Shown here: positions 1 through 11,212 of the stretch, piece after piece
Layout of the letters: every line of letters begins with the position of its first letter
Position numbering within the stretch: position 1 is the stretch's first letter
Origin: Saussurea involucrata
Lineage: Eukaryota; Streptophyta; Magnoliopsida; Asterales; Asteraceae
Assembly (NCBI GenBank): GCA_033807775.1
Contig: CM066327.1
Coordinates: 74,530,795-74,594,794 of the forward strand
Length of the DNA: 64,000 nucleotides
Reading direction: 5' to 3'
Notes under the pieces: model-generated
Databases searched by the model: none
Seen by the model: the letters and a program-made list of their open reading frames with translations, nothing else
What the model was told of the DNA's origin: nothing
Program-made: the position numbers and the translations under genes

Positions 1-221
1 GTTCTTCGTATATTTCAAACAGACTCCGTTTTTCTGCCATTCTCGACCTGTTCGACTCTACTCTGGTAAACCTGCAGAATCTGTTTTCTAGGTTAAAACT
101 CTCCATTTTAGTGCATCTCTTAAGGTTTTCAAGCTTGTAATCTCCTTTCTGAAATCTTAACCCATAATCTGAAAATCTCAGTTTACACTCTGTTTTCTGG
201 TATTTTCCCAAACCATTCAAA
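1..221 (+). other. Leader of the plus-strand retrotransposon, upstream of gag
   Basis: Pyrimidine-rich, non-coding sequence directly before the gag ATG at 222. It looks like transcribed 5' leader. A short TGGTAT at 198-203 could be the remnant of an initiator-tRNA-Met primer site, since the sister element has a better one at 22043-22054, but only six bases match. If that is right, most of 1-197 would be the end of the 5' LTR. Confidence 0.35.
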
Positions 222-1724
222 ATGGCAGCAAACACCAACAACTACTTTTCTGCCGGCTCTTTAACAAAACCACCCACTCTACTCAGAGATGAGTACCCTC
301 AGTGGAAAATACGAATGATTCATTTCTTCGAGGGTACTGACAAAGAAGCTCTTTACTACATCCACAATCCTCCTTTCGTTCCTATGCTCTCTATACCACG
401 TGTACCTGCAACAGATGACACTCCAGAGATTCCTGCGCACGAGAAACCTAAGTCAAAAGATAAATGGTCTGATCCTGACTGGGCGAAATACGAGTTGGCA
501 CAGAAGGCAAAACGAATTCTGATAATGGCCATCCCCAATGACCTCTTCAAGTCCCTAGACGCGTGTGAATCTGCATACGATATATGGAAGGAACTGGAGA
601 AACAATTGGAAGGAGGGGCTAAAACTCAGAAAAATCGCAGAGCTCAATGTATCAATGAGTATTACTCATTCAAAGCTCTGCCGACTGAGTCTCTGCAGTC
701 TACGTATGACAAGTTTAACTCCTTGATAAACAAGTGCATGAACTTTGGGATCCACAGAACTTCAGAAGAAAACAATGTCATGTTCTTAAAGAGTCTCAAC
801 GAAGAATGGCTCCAACTGTCTATGTCCCTACAGACAAATCAGGACCTAAACACCTGGAGCTTATCAGATCTTTATGGAACATTGGCAGCTCAAGAACCCC
901 AAATAGCCCAGGCAAAAACTCAGACTGCTGGGCCTCTGGCACTTGTGGGGAAGACTACAGAGGCAAAGGAGAAGCCTAAGAAAGCTGTGGAAAAGGAGGA
1001 AAAGAAGGAGAAGAAGGAGAAAAAGAAGAAAGTGATGATTGTAGATAGCTCTGAAGATGAGGTGATAGAAGAGGAGGCAACGATGGCCTCGATAGCTAAA
1101 TCATTAGCTCTGCTGACAAAGGAGTTCGGAAGAGGATATCGGAAGAAGGGGTATCAATGTGATGGAAGGGATGACAGAGGAGAGAAGTATGAGCCAAGGA
1201 ACCAAGGAAGAGACGGTTCGGATGACAGAAGTGAAAAAGGTGACAGAGGTGATAGAGGTGGTGACCGACAGAAGTCAGACGACAGAGCTGGCAACGGTTC
1301 CCAGAACCAGGGATGTTTCAATTGTGGCAAGCCAGGCCACTATGCCGCTGACTGCAGGAGCAAACCAAACCGCCCTCAGAGGGATTCTGCTTACTACAAA
1401 AAGAAAGCGGATTATTATGCTCAGAAGTCGCTAATGGTGAATCAGGAGAACTGGCTGTCTGACGAATCATCTGATGAAGGCGACAAAAACGCCTTGTTCT
1501 GTGGAATGGCAGAGGTCAGCTCATCCGACTCTGATAGTGAGGTATCCACTTCTAACTCTTCCTCTGATGATAATGAAGTTGATTTGCTTAAACTAACTAT
1601 TGAACACACTGAACTCAAAAAGACTTGTGAGAATATACAAAAGAAACTTGCATTTTTTGAGAGAGAAACAAAAATTCTAACTCAAGAAAAGGCAAAAAAA
1701 AATTCAAGAAAAGGAAGAAATTGA
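222..1724 (+). CDS. gag: Gag nucleocapsid-like protein, Sirevirus-type Ty1/copia
   Basis: The frame is 500 codons, open from an ATG in good context. The N-terminal half (residues about 1-230) has the copia gag (UBN2-like) pattern, including a WxxRMxxFxEG start and a Q-x(6)-LxxLYGTLAAQE segment. Residues about 245-290 are very Lys/Glu-rich, about 300-365 are Arg/Asp/Gly-rich, and one CCHC zinc knuckle (CFNCGKPGHYAADC) lies near residue 366. The tail is acidic and Ser-rich, then coiled-coil-like. The usual role of the family is to form the virus-like particle and bind element RNA. The frame stops at 1722-1724, just after a run of nine A at about 1692-1700. The same protein style continues in another frame to about 1875, so an A-run frameshift has probably shortened this gag. 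Confidence 0.85.
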   Translation: MAANTNNYFSAGSLTKPPTLLRDEYPQWKIRMIHFFEGTDKEALYYIHNPPFVPMLSIPRVPATDDTPEIPAHEKPKSKDKWSDPDWAKYELAQKAKRILIMAIPNDLFKSLDACESAYDIWKELEKQLEGGAKTQKNRRAQCINEYYSFKALPTESLQSTYDKFNSLINKCMNFGIHRTSEENNVMFLKSLNEEWLQLSMSLQTNQDLNTWSLSDLYGTLAAQEPQIAQAKTQTAGPLALVGKTTEAKEKPKKAVEKEEKKEKKEKKKKVMIVDSSEDEVIEEEATMASIAKSLALLTKEFGRGYRKKGYQCDGRDDRGEKYEPRNQGRDGSDDRSEKGDRGDRGGDRQKSDDRAGNGSQNQGCFNCGKPGHYAADCRSKPNRPQRDSAYYKKKADYYAQKSLMVNQENWLSDESSDEGDKNALFCGMAEVSSSDSDSEVSTSNSSSDDNEVDLLKLTIEHTELKKTCENIQKKLAFFERETKILTQEKAKKNSRKGRN

Positions 1725-3068
1725 AACAAACTGGAACAAGCATCTAAATCCTTTGAAAGAGAAAATTTCAGAACTCAACTCAGCCTTTAAAGCTAAGTCT
1801 AAAAAACTTATGGATGTTGAGAGCGACAGAATGAACATCCTTGCTCTTAAACATTATTTTCAAAAGGAAAGATAAGTCCTTCATCAAGACCTACTCATAA
1901 ATGACCTCACCAGAGGAAACCTCTGAAGATGATTAATGTGTGGTTTGAAAACACAAATCTATCCTTTTCAGTCTCTGTCAAAAGAGAATCCAAACCCAAG
2001 AAATATCTAAAAACTCAAAATCAGATAGGAATCTTCAAGTTTGGTGTCCCCAAGACTCAATCCCAGGTTGCCTTTGTCTGCATTATAGATTCTGAGAGGA
2101 AACTATCGGCAGAGGCACCTGAGTTCTTGCCTGCTTCCATAGAAGAAAAACTAACTCATATTTCTGAAAAGGAACTATTGGAAATCAGTGAAAATAACTT
2201 TTATGAATGTCCCACTTCTTCCAATAATAGCCATAATCTCTCTGAGTATAGCACTTGCTCAGAAAATCCAGCCTCTGTCGATAGAGATCTAAGTGACTCA
2301 ACCTCTATATATGAGGACGACTCATCCTCTGACGATTCTGAGACTGATTCAATTGAATCAGAAATAGTTCCTTGTGAAACAGAGGGACTTAAAATTCCCT
2401 CTGAAATTCTTAACAGAACAATTACTCCTAAGGAGATAATCACAAGTGCTCATATTTGCCCGGATTTTGTGAACAAGTGTGTAAAAGCCAAAACCTCTCT
2501 GGAGCTCAAGAAAATCAAACCTGAAAAGGAAAAATCCTCTCTATATTCAAAAGAAGCTAAACCTTTTGGGCCTTTCAAAGAAAAATTAACTTGGCAACAA
2601 AAAGGTAAGTGGATTGAAAATAACAAGTCTTTTGCTTCTGTGACAGTGAAACCTGCAGAAGTTCACCACAGAAGAAAGGGTCAACAGAAGGCTACTCCAA
2701 CCAGAGAATTTTCAAAACAACAGTCTAGTCAGCATAGGTCTTTTTGTAATAAGAAGTCTAGTGCTAGGGTAGATTGTAAAATTAAAGCCTCTGTACCTTG
2801 TTTTAATGTTTTCAATGAAAAGTTCAAGCAAATCTTTTCGCAAATTCATTATTGTCATTGTTTTGATCTTATGTTTCAATTGAACCAACATTTCTCAAGT
2901 CCTCACTGTTTCCTCTCTTTGCCCAAAAAGAATGCTAAATTCAAGGGAAAGAAGAAACAAAATGGTTTTTCAACAGAAGCTAAAACCAAACCCAAGAATG
3001 CTAAGGCAACCTTGAAAACCTCTGACAAAAAGGGACCCATTTGGATATGGGTACCTAAAAATCTCTGA
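1725..3068 (+). pseudogene. Gag-pol linker region of the plus-strand element
   Basis: A 379-codon open stretch runs from 1929 to the stop at 3066-3068, with a short out-of-frame gag tail before it (about 1725-1875). The product is rich in Ser, Glu, Asp and Lys and has no enzyme motif. Residues about 65-155 are strongly acidic and about 175-290 are Lys-rich. It ends in a GPIWIWVPK-like motif that typically sits just before the aspartic protease in Sirevirus and Tnt1-type polyproteins. It was probably part of one gag-pol polyprotein before stops and frameshifts separated it. Its start codon at 1929 has no independent support. Confidence 0.6.
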
Positions 3069-3097
3069 TTGTCTTGCAGAAGCAGTATGTGCCGATC

Positions 3098-6000
3098 TGG
3101 TATCTTGACTCCGGGTGCTCGCGGCTGGCGACAGAGGTTTACTATCCTCTTACAAAGAAAAACTCAATGGAGGATCTGTAACCTTTGGGGACAACAAAAA
3201 GGGATATATTAAAGGCTACGGAGTCATCAAAAAGGAAAAGATCGAAGTATACAAAGTTGCATATGTGGATGGCCTTAAGCACAATCTTCTAAGAGTTAGC
3301 CAACTCTGCGATACTGGCTTTGATGTTATGTTTAAAAGAACTTACTGCTCTCTACAAGGAGAAGACACTAGAGTAGAGCTTCTACGGGCTGAAAGAAGCG
3401 GAGATCTATATCTCAGGAACTTTAGCATCAAGAACAAAGAAGACAATCTCTGCTTTGTTGCTTGCAAAAATGAAGAAGCCTGGTTATGGCACAACAGGTT
3501 CTGTCATCTAAACTTCCACACTCTAGACAAGCTTGTGAAACTTGAACTTGTCAAAGGTCTGCCGAATGTTAAGTTCAACAAAGATCACCTATGCTCAGCA
3601 TGTGAAATGGGCAAGCTTAAGAAGGCTTCCCACAAAGGAAAGACTGATGTGTCTTGCCCTAGGCCTCTGCACATGCTTCATGTCGACCTCTGTGGTTCTA
3701 TTGCTACGCAGAGCCTAGGAGGCAAGAAATACATACTAGTGGTGATCGATGAATACTCAAGATATACATGGGTGGAGTTTGTCAGAAAGAAATCAGATGT
3801 TCCTAACACTCTGATAAACTTAATGAAGAAGATCCAGGTTCTGTACGAATGCAAAATCCAAAAGTTGAGAAGCGACAATGGCACAGAATTCAAAAACTCT
3901 GTCATTGAAGCTTATCTCACAGAAGAAGGCATTTCACATAACTTCTCTGCAACACGTACTCCTCAACAAAATGGTGTTGTTGAACGAAAGAACCGAACGC
4001 TTGTAGAGGCTGCGATGACCATGCTCACAGCATCTGGATTACCAATCTCTTTCTGGGCAGAAGCCATATCAACAGCATGTTATACCCAAAATCGATCTGC
4101 CATAGTCAAAAGACACATCAAGACACCCTATCAATTGATCAATAAGTGGCGACCCAACATCAAGTTATTTCATGTCTTTGGATGCAAATGCTTCGTCTTA
4201 AACGACAGAGAAGCCAGAGGGAAGTTCGATGTGAAAGCAGATGAAGGAAAGTTCATAGGATACTCTGCCACTTCAAAAGCCTACAAAGTATATCTTCTGC
4301 GGTCTCGATTCATCGTGGAAAGCATCAACGTTTCATTTGACGATTCTTTTCAGAAGACTTCTGAACAAATCAGTTCAGAACTCGGTCTAAAGAAAGAATC
4401 CTCTGGCATCTCAAAGACTAGAGAAGCAGACCTAAATCTGCTATTTGAAGAGATGTTCCTTGATGATATTAATCCCTCTGCCGGAGCTGCCAGAGCCTCT
4501 GGAGAAACATCTTCTGCAGGCCAGACTGAGTCAGGTATATCTCAAACTGGTCCATTAAATATTTCATCCTCTTCTGTAAATCATGCAGATGCACGTGCTG
4601 AGGGGGAGCCAACAGAAGATGAAACAACTAAAGATTCTACAACAGAGGCACTGGAAATACCAACTCCAGTATCCACAGAGAAACCAATACCAGAGGAAAA
4701 CGAGGACTCGGTCTCTACATCCTCAGAGGAACAAATTCCAACTCTTATTCCAATAATCCCACAAGCTGCAATACCAAGTTCAAGCACAGAAGTTCCATCA
4801 ACTACAGAGGTTGCACAAGAACCGACAAGTGCAACCACAGAGGTTCAACTTGATGATGCAAATGACCATCTCCCCAGGACTACCAAGTGGACTATGAGTC
4901 ATCCTCAAAGCCAAATCATTGGCGATCCTTCTGACAAAGTAAAGACAAGATCAGCCACTGCCAATTTTTGTTTCTTTACAAATTTTATCAGTGTCATCGA
5001 GCCAAAACGCATTTCTGAAGCCCTAGATGATCCAAATTAGGTAGATGCTATGCAAGAAGAGCTTCTGCAGTTTGAGAGAAACAAGGTATGGGCCCTAGTT
5101 CCTCTGCCAAAGGGGAAACAAGCAATAGGGACTAAATGGGTCTTTAGAAACAAGAAGGATGAGGACAGGGTGGTCATTAGAAATAAAGTGAGATTGGTGG
5201 CCAAGGGATATCGCCAAGAAGAAGGCACTGATTACGATGAAACTTTTGCCCCTGTCGCACGGCTCGAAGCTATAAGAATTTTCTTAGCCTTCGCAGCCCA
5301 CAGAGGTTTTTAAGTCTTTCAAATGGATGTAAAATCTGCCTTTCTAAATGGTGAAATCCAAGAAGAAGTATACGTCCAGCAGTCACCAGGGTTTGAAAGC
5401 TCCAAGTACCCAAAATATGTCTATTATCTCGACAAAGCTCTGTATGGACTGAAACAGGCTCCAAGAGCATGGTACGAAAGACTTTCAACCTTTCTTCTCG
5501 ATAATGATTTCGACAGAGGTACGACAGATACTACTTTGTTTTACAAAAGAAAAGGTGATGAGATTCTGCTTGTACAGATCTATGTGGATGACATTATCTT
5601 CGGGTCTACCAATGCACAACAGTGCAAAGATTTTGAAAAACTCATGCAGAGCGAGTTTGAAATGAGTATGATGGGAGAATTAACCTTCTTCCTCGGACTC
5701 CAAGTCAAACAAACATCAGAGGGAATTTTTATAAATCAAGCTAAATATGTCTCTGACATTCTTTCAAAATTCAGTCTCTCTGATGCCTCTGTAATGAAGA
5801 CTCCAATGGCCACTGGAAATAAGTTATACTCAGATCCAAATGGCAAATCTGTAGAGTGCAAGCTCTATAGAGGTATGATTGGGTCACTTTTATACTTAAC
5901 TGCAAGTAGACCTGTTATAATGTATGCCACATGCCTCTGTGCAAGATACCAAGCTAACCCAAAGGAATCTCATCTTATTGCTGTAAAGAGGATCTTCAGA

Positions 6001-6525
6001 TACCTTAAAGGGACCAAAAATCTTAGGCTCTGGTATCCGAAGAACTATGGCTTTGGTCTTAAGGCATACACAATTTTAGATTATGGAGGATGCAAGCTTG
6101 ATCGAAAAAGTACCTCTGGGAGTTGTCAATTCCTGGGTGGTAAACTAGTCAGCTGGACTTCGAAGAAGCAGAACTGTGTGTCTACATCTACAGCAGAAGC
6201 TGAATATGTTGCTGCTGCTAGTTGTTGCTCCCAAGTTCTGTGGATGAAAACTCAGCTAAAGGACTATGGCTACACCATATACAAGATAACCATCCTCTGT
6301 GATTCTAAAAGTGCCATAGCCATCTCTGCCAATCCAGTACAACACTAAAAAATAAAGCATATCGATATCCGTTACTACTTTCTGAAGCATCATGTTGAAC
6401 ATGGAACAATCGAAATGCACTTTGTGTCCACTGAATACCAGCTTGCAGACTTATTCACCAAAGCACTTGATGAGAAAATATTCCTTTTCTTGGTGGGTAA
6501 GTTGGGTATGATTAACATGAGTTAA
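3098..6525 (+). pseudogene. pol: Pol polyprotein (protease, integrase, RT, RNase H), broken
   Basis: Reading from 3098, a WYLDSGCSR protease active-site motif runs into a frameshift at about 3115-3135, so protease and integrase are in different frames. Integrase follows: an HHCC-type zinc region at about 3484-3640, then a DDE core with Asp near 3684, Asp near 3873 and Glu near 3982. An acidic, Ser/Thr-rich linker precedes reverse transcriptase, whose YVDD box is at 5581-5592. RNase H continues with DRKSTSG and STAEAEY motifs and the LADLFTKAL tail, ending at 6525. In-frame stops at 5038-5040, 5311-5313 and 6346-6348 interrupt the RT/RNase H part. The first catalytic Asp of RNase H (in the usual SDADYAG-type motif) is absent; the copy reads TILDYGG there. 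Enzymes of this family copy element RNA and insert the cDNA. This copy cannot make a full polyprotein. Confidence 0.9.
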
Positions 6526-6729
6526 ATCCTCTGTAAGTTAGATTTGATCCTCTTGTATATATGTATATATTTGAACTCTTCTGTATGTAAATTATTTACC
6601 ACCAAAAGTTCTGTAACCAACAGAGCTTCTATGGGATTGATCAGAACCTCTGTCGATCTCCAAAGAACCTCTTGTGAGTTTGACCTATGTTCTGTGCATT
6701 ACTTATCTCATTTGATCCAAGCATAGGTC

Positions 6730-6853
6730 AAGGGGGAGCAGAAGGAGACCTTGAACTAGTTTACAGAAGCTGCTAATTCAAGGGGGAGCCAAAGAAGAGA
6801 AGTGGTCAACCAAATCTACAGAAGTGAAGGTTTTTGCCAAAGCAAAGGAGAGC
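6730..6853 (+). repeat. Multiple polypurine tracts (AAGGGGGAGC repeats)
   Basis: AAGGGGGAGC occurs at 6730-6739 and 6780-6789, with a decayed third copy (AAAGGAGAGC) at 6844-6853. Repeated polypurine tracts after pol are a known signature of Sireviruses and would prime plus-strand DNA synthesis. Here they lie before, not after, the extra gene. Confidence 0.6.
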
Positions 6854-6869
6854 CAAAAGATAAGTACCT

Positions 6870-7345
6870 CGTACAAATCCTTTTTGAAAACAATTTTCTA
6901 GGACACCAATTTCCAAAAATGTCCTAGAAACACTGTTTAAGACATTCCTAACCATGGATAATCAAAAAGATTGTTGAGATGTCCGTTATTAGAAATTTAT
7001 GGTCATAGAGCCTCTGCTGAGGTCAACAGAGCCTCTGTAAGTCAGATCCTCTATAACTGCAAATTTCATACGGGAACTCTATCGATCAACTTAAATGTCT
7101 TAAAGAAGGTTTCTAGTCATAAAGTTCACTCCACCACAGAACTTATGTTGAATAACCTAGGTATTCAAAGGCTACTCGCACAAAATCTTTTCCTAAACAG
7201 TTTTCTAGGACACTAATTTCCAAATATGTCCTAAAAACAATGTTTAACTTTGGATGATCAAAAACTTTTATGAACCTTTAGTTATTAGAAATTTTCACTC
7301 ATAGAGCCTCTGCTGGCTTTGACAGAGCCCCAAAGCCTCTGTGGA
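6870..7345 (+). repeat. Two diverged direct repeats of about 165 bp, 307 bp apart
   Basis: The block starting CGTACAAATCC at 6870 recurs at 7177 (CGCACAAAATC). The shared order is: TTTTCTAGGACAC, CCAATTTCC-type sequence, ATGTCCTA, GATAATCAAAA-type, GTTATTAGAAATTT, then CATAGAGCCTCTGCTG. The copies are clearly related but diverged. They may be an internal duplication of a regulatory region. Confidence 0.65.
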
Positions 7346-7590
7346 TGAAAATTTTGTGCTAAAGACTCTATCGATCCTCTCCAATGAATTTTCAAACGTT
7401 TTTGGTAAAGGTGCAAGCTAAGAGGAGACAAAAAGACAGGTTTCAGATCACAGAGCTCACTCCACTACAGAGCCTCTGTTGATTCTGACACTTGACTCTT
7501 TGTGGCAATTCTGTAAAAGCAAGATATTTACTGCGAGTGACAGACCCCAGACAGAAGTAATACCCACGCGCCAAGCATTTATGGGCCGCA

Positions 7591-7881
7591 CATGACGTCT
7601 AATCGTGCTCTGACACATATGACGTGGCAACTTTTCATTGGGCGTGCGTGCCACACGATCCCTCTGAAACGTTTCTCCAGCTGTAAAACTCGAGTGCGGA
7701 CCCCAAATGTTTATTGAATTCACTTTTACCGTGGAATTCTATCCGTTATCTACTCCACTATATAACCCCGATTACTCCATTTCCCATTCCTTTTACGCAT
7801 TTACTCCCATACTCTTCTCCGACGAACCTTGCAAATACCTGCAACTTCCCCATTCTTCTCTATTCTTCAAAGAAAGAAACA
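7591..7881 (+). promoter_or_regulatory. Internal promoter-like region upstream of the extra gene (plus-strand element)
   Basis: Two bZIP-type ACGT-core sites, TGACGT at 7593-7598 and TGACGTGGCA at 7620-7629, precede a good TATA box (TATATAA) at 7759-7765. A pyrimidine-rich leader then leads to an ATG at 7882. The oppositely oriented element has the same arrangement before its own copy of the gene. This suggests separate transcription of the second gene. The inference comes from motifs only. Confidence 0.5.
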
Positions 7882-10800
7882 ATGGCTTTCCACTTCGAGA
7901 TCTCCGGCGAACTCCCCTGCACATTCAGAACACTCACAAAACCCTGAAATAGCCAGAGACCTAGAACAAGACAACTCCGGTGATGCAGAAGATTTTGCTC
8001 CGACCAGTCACCTTCTAAACTTCATCGAACATGAACACTTTGAACGTGTTCTTCCCTTAAACCCCAATAACCACTACCTAGTTCCCTCAAAAACCGCATT
8101 TGGGGAAAAACATGCCATCCTACTTCATATTCTGGAAAATTATTTCCTCAACCCTCTATTAACCAAAACGGTCAACAAAATCCCTGCCAGATACCTCAAT
8201 CAATTCTGGCAGAGCAGCAGGTATGACCCAGAAGATAGACAGATCAAGGGCTACATCTCAAAACCAGACAAATCCGAGCACCTTGAACTCAAGTTCAACA
8301 GAACCATGTTCTCACTAGAGTTCGGTCTACCCACAAGAGGTCTTTTAGGGATAAAGGCGTACGCAGAGGAACCCACAGACACCGAGCTCTGCAGATTTGT
8401 TGAGATGTTGGGGTACAACACAACCCTAAGGAAAAGTAATGATTTCAAAAGAAATCGATTTCCCCCTCTAAGGAATACTCTCTTCTCCATTCTCAACAGA
8501 TGTCTAACTGGGGAAGTGGGTAGTCCAGACCAATCCTCTCACCAAATCTTGGCTATTATGTACGGAGTGTACTACGATCTACCTCTGGACTACATCACCC
8601 TCATGATGCAGGAAATGGTTAACACCATTGACCGCCGAATCTCCTCCCCGAAGGCCAAAGGACGCTCGGCCGAAGCTCTACCTCCTCTGCAATATCAGCG
8701 AATTCTGGGTGTCCTTCTGGGATATGCTACAGACGAGACACTTAAGCTAGAATACATACGCGATCATAGGACTCCAGAACCGAGTCCTGTGACACCCCCG
8801 TGTCTAGGAGTCCCCTTAGGATCTAAGGTTGTAGATAGGATGACTGATGAAGAATGGACAGTGGCCTTTGCTAAGCATGAGCAAGTACAAGCAAACTTTC
8901 ACGCCCTAAGAAATACAATTTTCTCCCCTCCTTCCAAGAGCAAATCCTCTGCCACCACTCCCAAAAAGAAGAAAGCTCACAAGAAAAGGAAATCTACAGA
9001 AGGCACCTCTACCAGTGCTGCTCACACCCAACAGTCTCCACCTGCAGAAACAATGGTCTGATCTTCTGTACCTCCTCCTCCTACAGACAAAAAGAAGAAA
9101 AGAAAACACAAGTCTTCTGAGGAGGGTGCCCCCAAGCCAAAAAGAAAAAGGAGCAAGAAGAAATCAAAGAAACCCCACACTCCTCTGCAAACCATCGCAG
9201 AGGGAGTTGAAATGGAAGAAGGAACAGCGGAAGAAACCCAAGAACAACCTCTACAATCCCCAACTCCCATCAACTATGCAGATCAGGGTGACTTCGCAAG
9301 TTTCCTTGAGCACCCCGAAATAGCAAATACTCTAGATACTTCTGGATGGACTGCAGATACCCTATCCAATCAGTCCACAGAAGCACCAGACTTCAGGATC
9401 TCTTCTGACTTGGATGAGGATGACCAAACCCCCAAGGATATTCAGGTTGCGACACCATAGGTACTGCAGAACCCCTTTCTCTATCCAGGATATGATGTGC
9501 TAAGAAGAAGCCCAGAGGATCTGGTTGAAACTACCACCAAAATCCCACCTGTATTAATCTCAAAGGTGGACTCTGATGAAGAAGAAGATGACCAGGTAAA
9601 CTACGGAAATCTACACCCAGACCTTTGACATTTGCCTACTTTTCATCCCATGTATGCCACACTCGTACAAGAAGCCGAAGGACTAGGGAAAAGTCCAGAA
9701 GTTAGGGTAGAAGCCGAAGGCCATAGGGCAGTGAGAGAGGTTGAGACAATAGCTGGTGAAGTAGTGATAGGATGCTCAACAGAGAAAGAATCTAGAAAAG
9801 ATGTCGTAGCTAGAAGAGGCACACAACCCCAACCAACTCCCAGTGCAACCCACACTTCTATTACCGCTAGTCTAGTGGCAGAAGGTAATATTGAAAAAGA
9901 GCAGCACAGCTCGACCCCAACCCCACCAAACCGGGCAGAGGTAAATCTTTCTACCTTTGTGCCAATCTTAACCGGGGAAACCATTCCAGGGGAGTCCTCT
10001 CAAAAGGACTTACCCTTAGTTTGTGATCAATTGCCCCAGATCACAACAAACATCCCAACAGAGGAATTTGTTTCCTCTGACATGCACATACACTTAGGTC
10101 CAAAAGGCTCTTCAGATGAGCTTAGAGTGCACAAAGACGGAGAGACTCTAGACAAGTCTTCGAGTCAACATAAGGATACTCTTGTACCCACCTCTGGAGT
10201 GGATCAAGACAATGTCCTTATCAGAACTTCTGTAGACAATGAGGCCTTAAAAACCTCTACTCAAGGATCAGAAGGAAATCCTTCCGCCCCCAACGTACAA
10301 ACAAGGGCGAAAGAAGGTGTCCAAGGAACAGGGACTCACTCTGGGGAAGAATGTGTTCCCCCAGAGGTTACACCAAGTTCACAAGTCTCAAGGGATGAGT
10401 TCCAAACCCTTGTCACCTCTGTGGACAACACATTGAAAGAGTTGAAAAGCTCTTTTGATTCTTTTGCAGATGTTACTACACGGGCCTTTACTGATTTGAA
10501 CACCAAAGTGGACAACTTGTCCATAGAGGTGAAAAACGCCTTAGCCTAGATGAAGTTAACTGCTACAACCTCTGCCACCTCTGCTGCTGCTGAGTTCGAG
10601 AAAGCCACATCCTCTGCCTTCCAAAGCTCTGTCAAAGACTTCATTGAAAAGCTAAAGAAAGAGAAATCCCCAACCTCTTCGGGCCTTACTCCTGAAGATT
10701 TAAAGAAGGCCCTCGAGCAAGTTCAAGAGCATACAACGAAAAAAACTCTAGCCATGAAGCCTTCTGACTACATGACCAGAGCACAACTCACAGAGCTTGG

Positions 10801-11212
10801 ACAAGGGATACTTGATCAGGTCACAGAGTTCATCAGAGCCTTCACTGCTGCCAACGCCAACTACGTCAAAGACTTTCGCAGAAGTGTCGGCAAATTGCGC
10901 TTCAACACCGAGGCAGAGGTCCACAACCTTCTTGGCCTCTGCGATGATCTATGCGCAAAAATGATAGCTGCAGGTGCCACTCCTCCAAAGAAACCGGAAG
11001 CATCATGCAGGGCAGAGGGTACCAAAGACAAGGGTCAGGATGACTCTGATGATGATTCTAACGATTCATCAGATCATCCTGAGGGGGAGAAAGGGACACA
11101 TGACAAAGTTGCAAGCAAAGGATTACCTGCACCAACGCCAATATCAGCAGAACCTATATCCCAAGCACCCCCAGCCCAAACCCAAGAAGAAACCCCCCAA
11201 GAAAATTGCTAA
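7829..11212 (+). pseudogene. Second gene of the Sirevirus-like element (env position), plus copy, four nonsense codons
   Basis: One frame runs about 1,128 codons from 7829 to 11212 and is interrupted only by stops at 9059-9061, 9458-9460, 9626-9628 and 10547-10549, with no frameshift after about 7950. The likely original ATG is at 7882, in another frame for about 65 bases, which implies a small indel near 7930-7947. Residues about 60-350 look globular and match the N-terminal part of the gene at 15401 on the other strand (for example a C-L-T-G-x-V-G-x-x-D-Q motif). Lys/Arg clusters resembling nuclear localisation signals follow at about 8930-9150, then acidic and Ser/Thr/Pro-rich tracts, then a coiled-coil region at about 10390-10540 and a final domain to 11212. 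I see no signal peptide or membrane segment, so an envelope role is not supported. The function is unknown. Confidence 0.65.

Larger units (their letters stand above)
6526..7590 (+). other. Non-coding spacer between pol and the extra gene
   Basis: About 1 kb without a credible gene. It holds the polypurine-tract repeats (6730-6853), a pair of direct repeats, and many copies of the hexamer CCTCTG (for example near 6529, 6649, 7008, 7031, 7305, 7334, 7467). The right end merges into a promoter-like stretch. Confidence 0.6.

Noticed and set aside
734..1434. Additional plus-strand frames of 81 and 91 codons inside gag
   Set aside because: Out-of-frame shadows of the gag coding sequence.
9022..9273. 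Minus-strand frames opposite the Lys-rich part of the second gene
   Set aside because: Antisense of AAG/AAA-rich codons gives Phe/Leu-rich peptides without support.
7829..11212. Calling the second gene a true envelope gene
   Set aside because: Position is right for Sirevirus env-like genes, but no signal peptide, transmembrane helix or fusion-peptide-like segment is visible.
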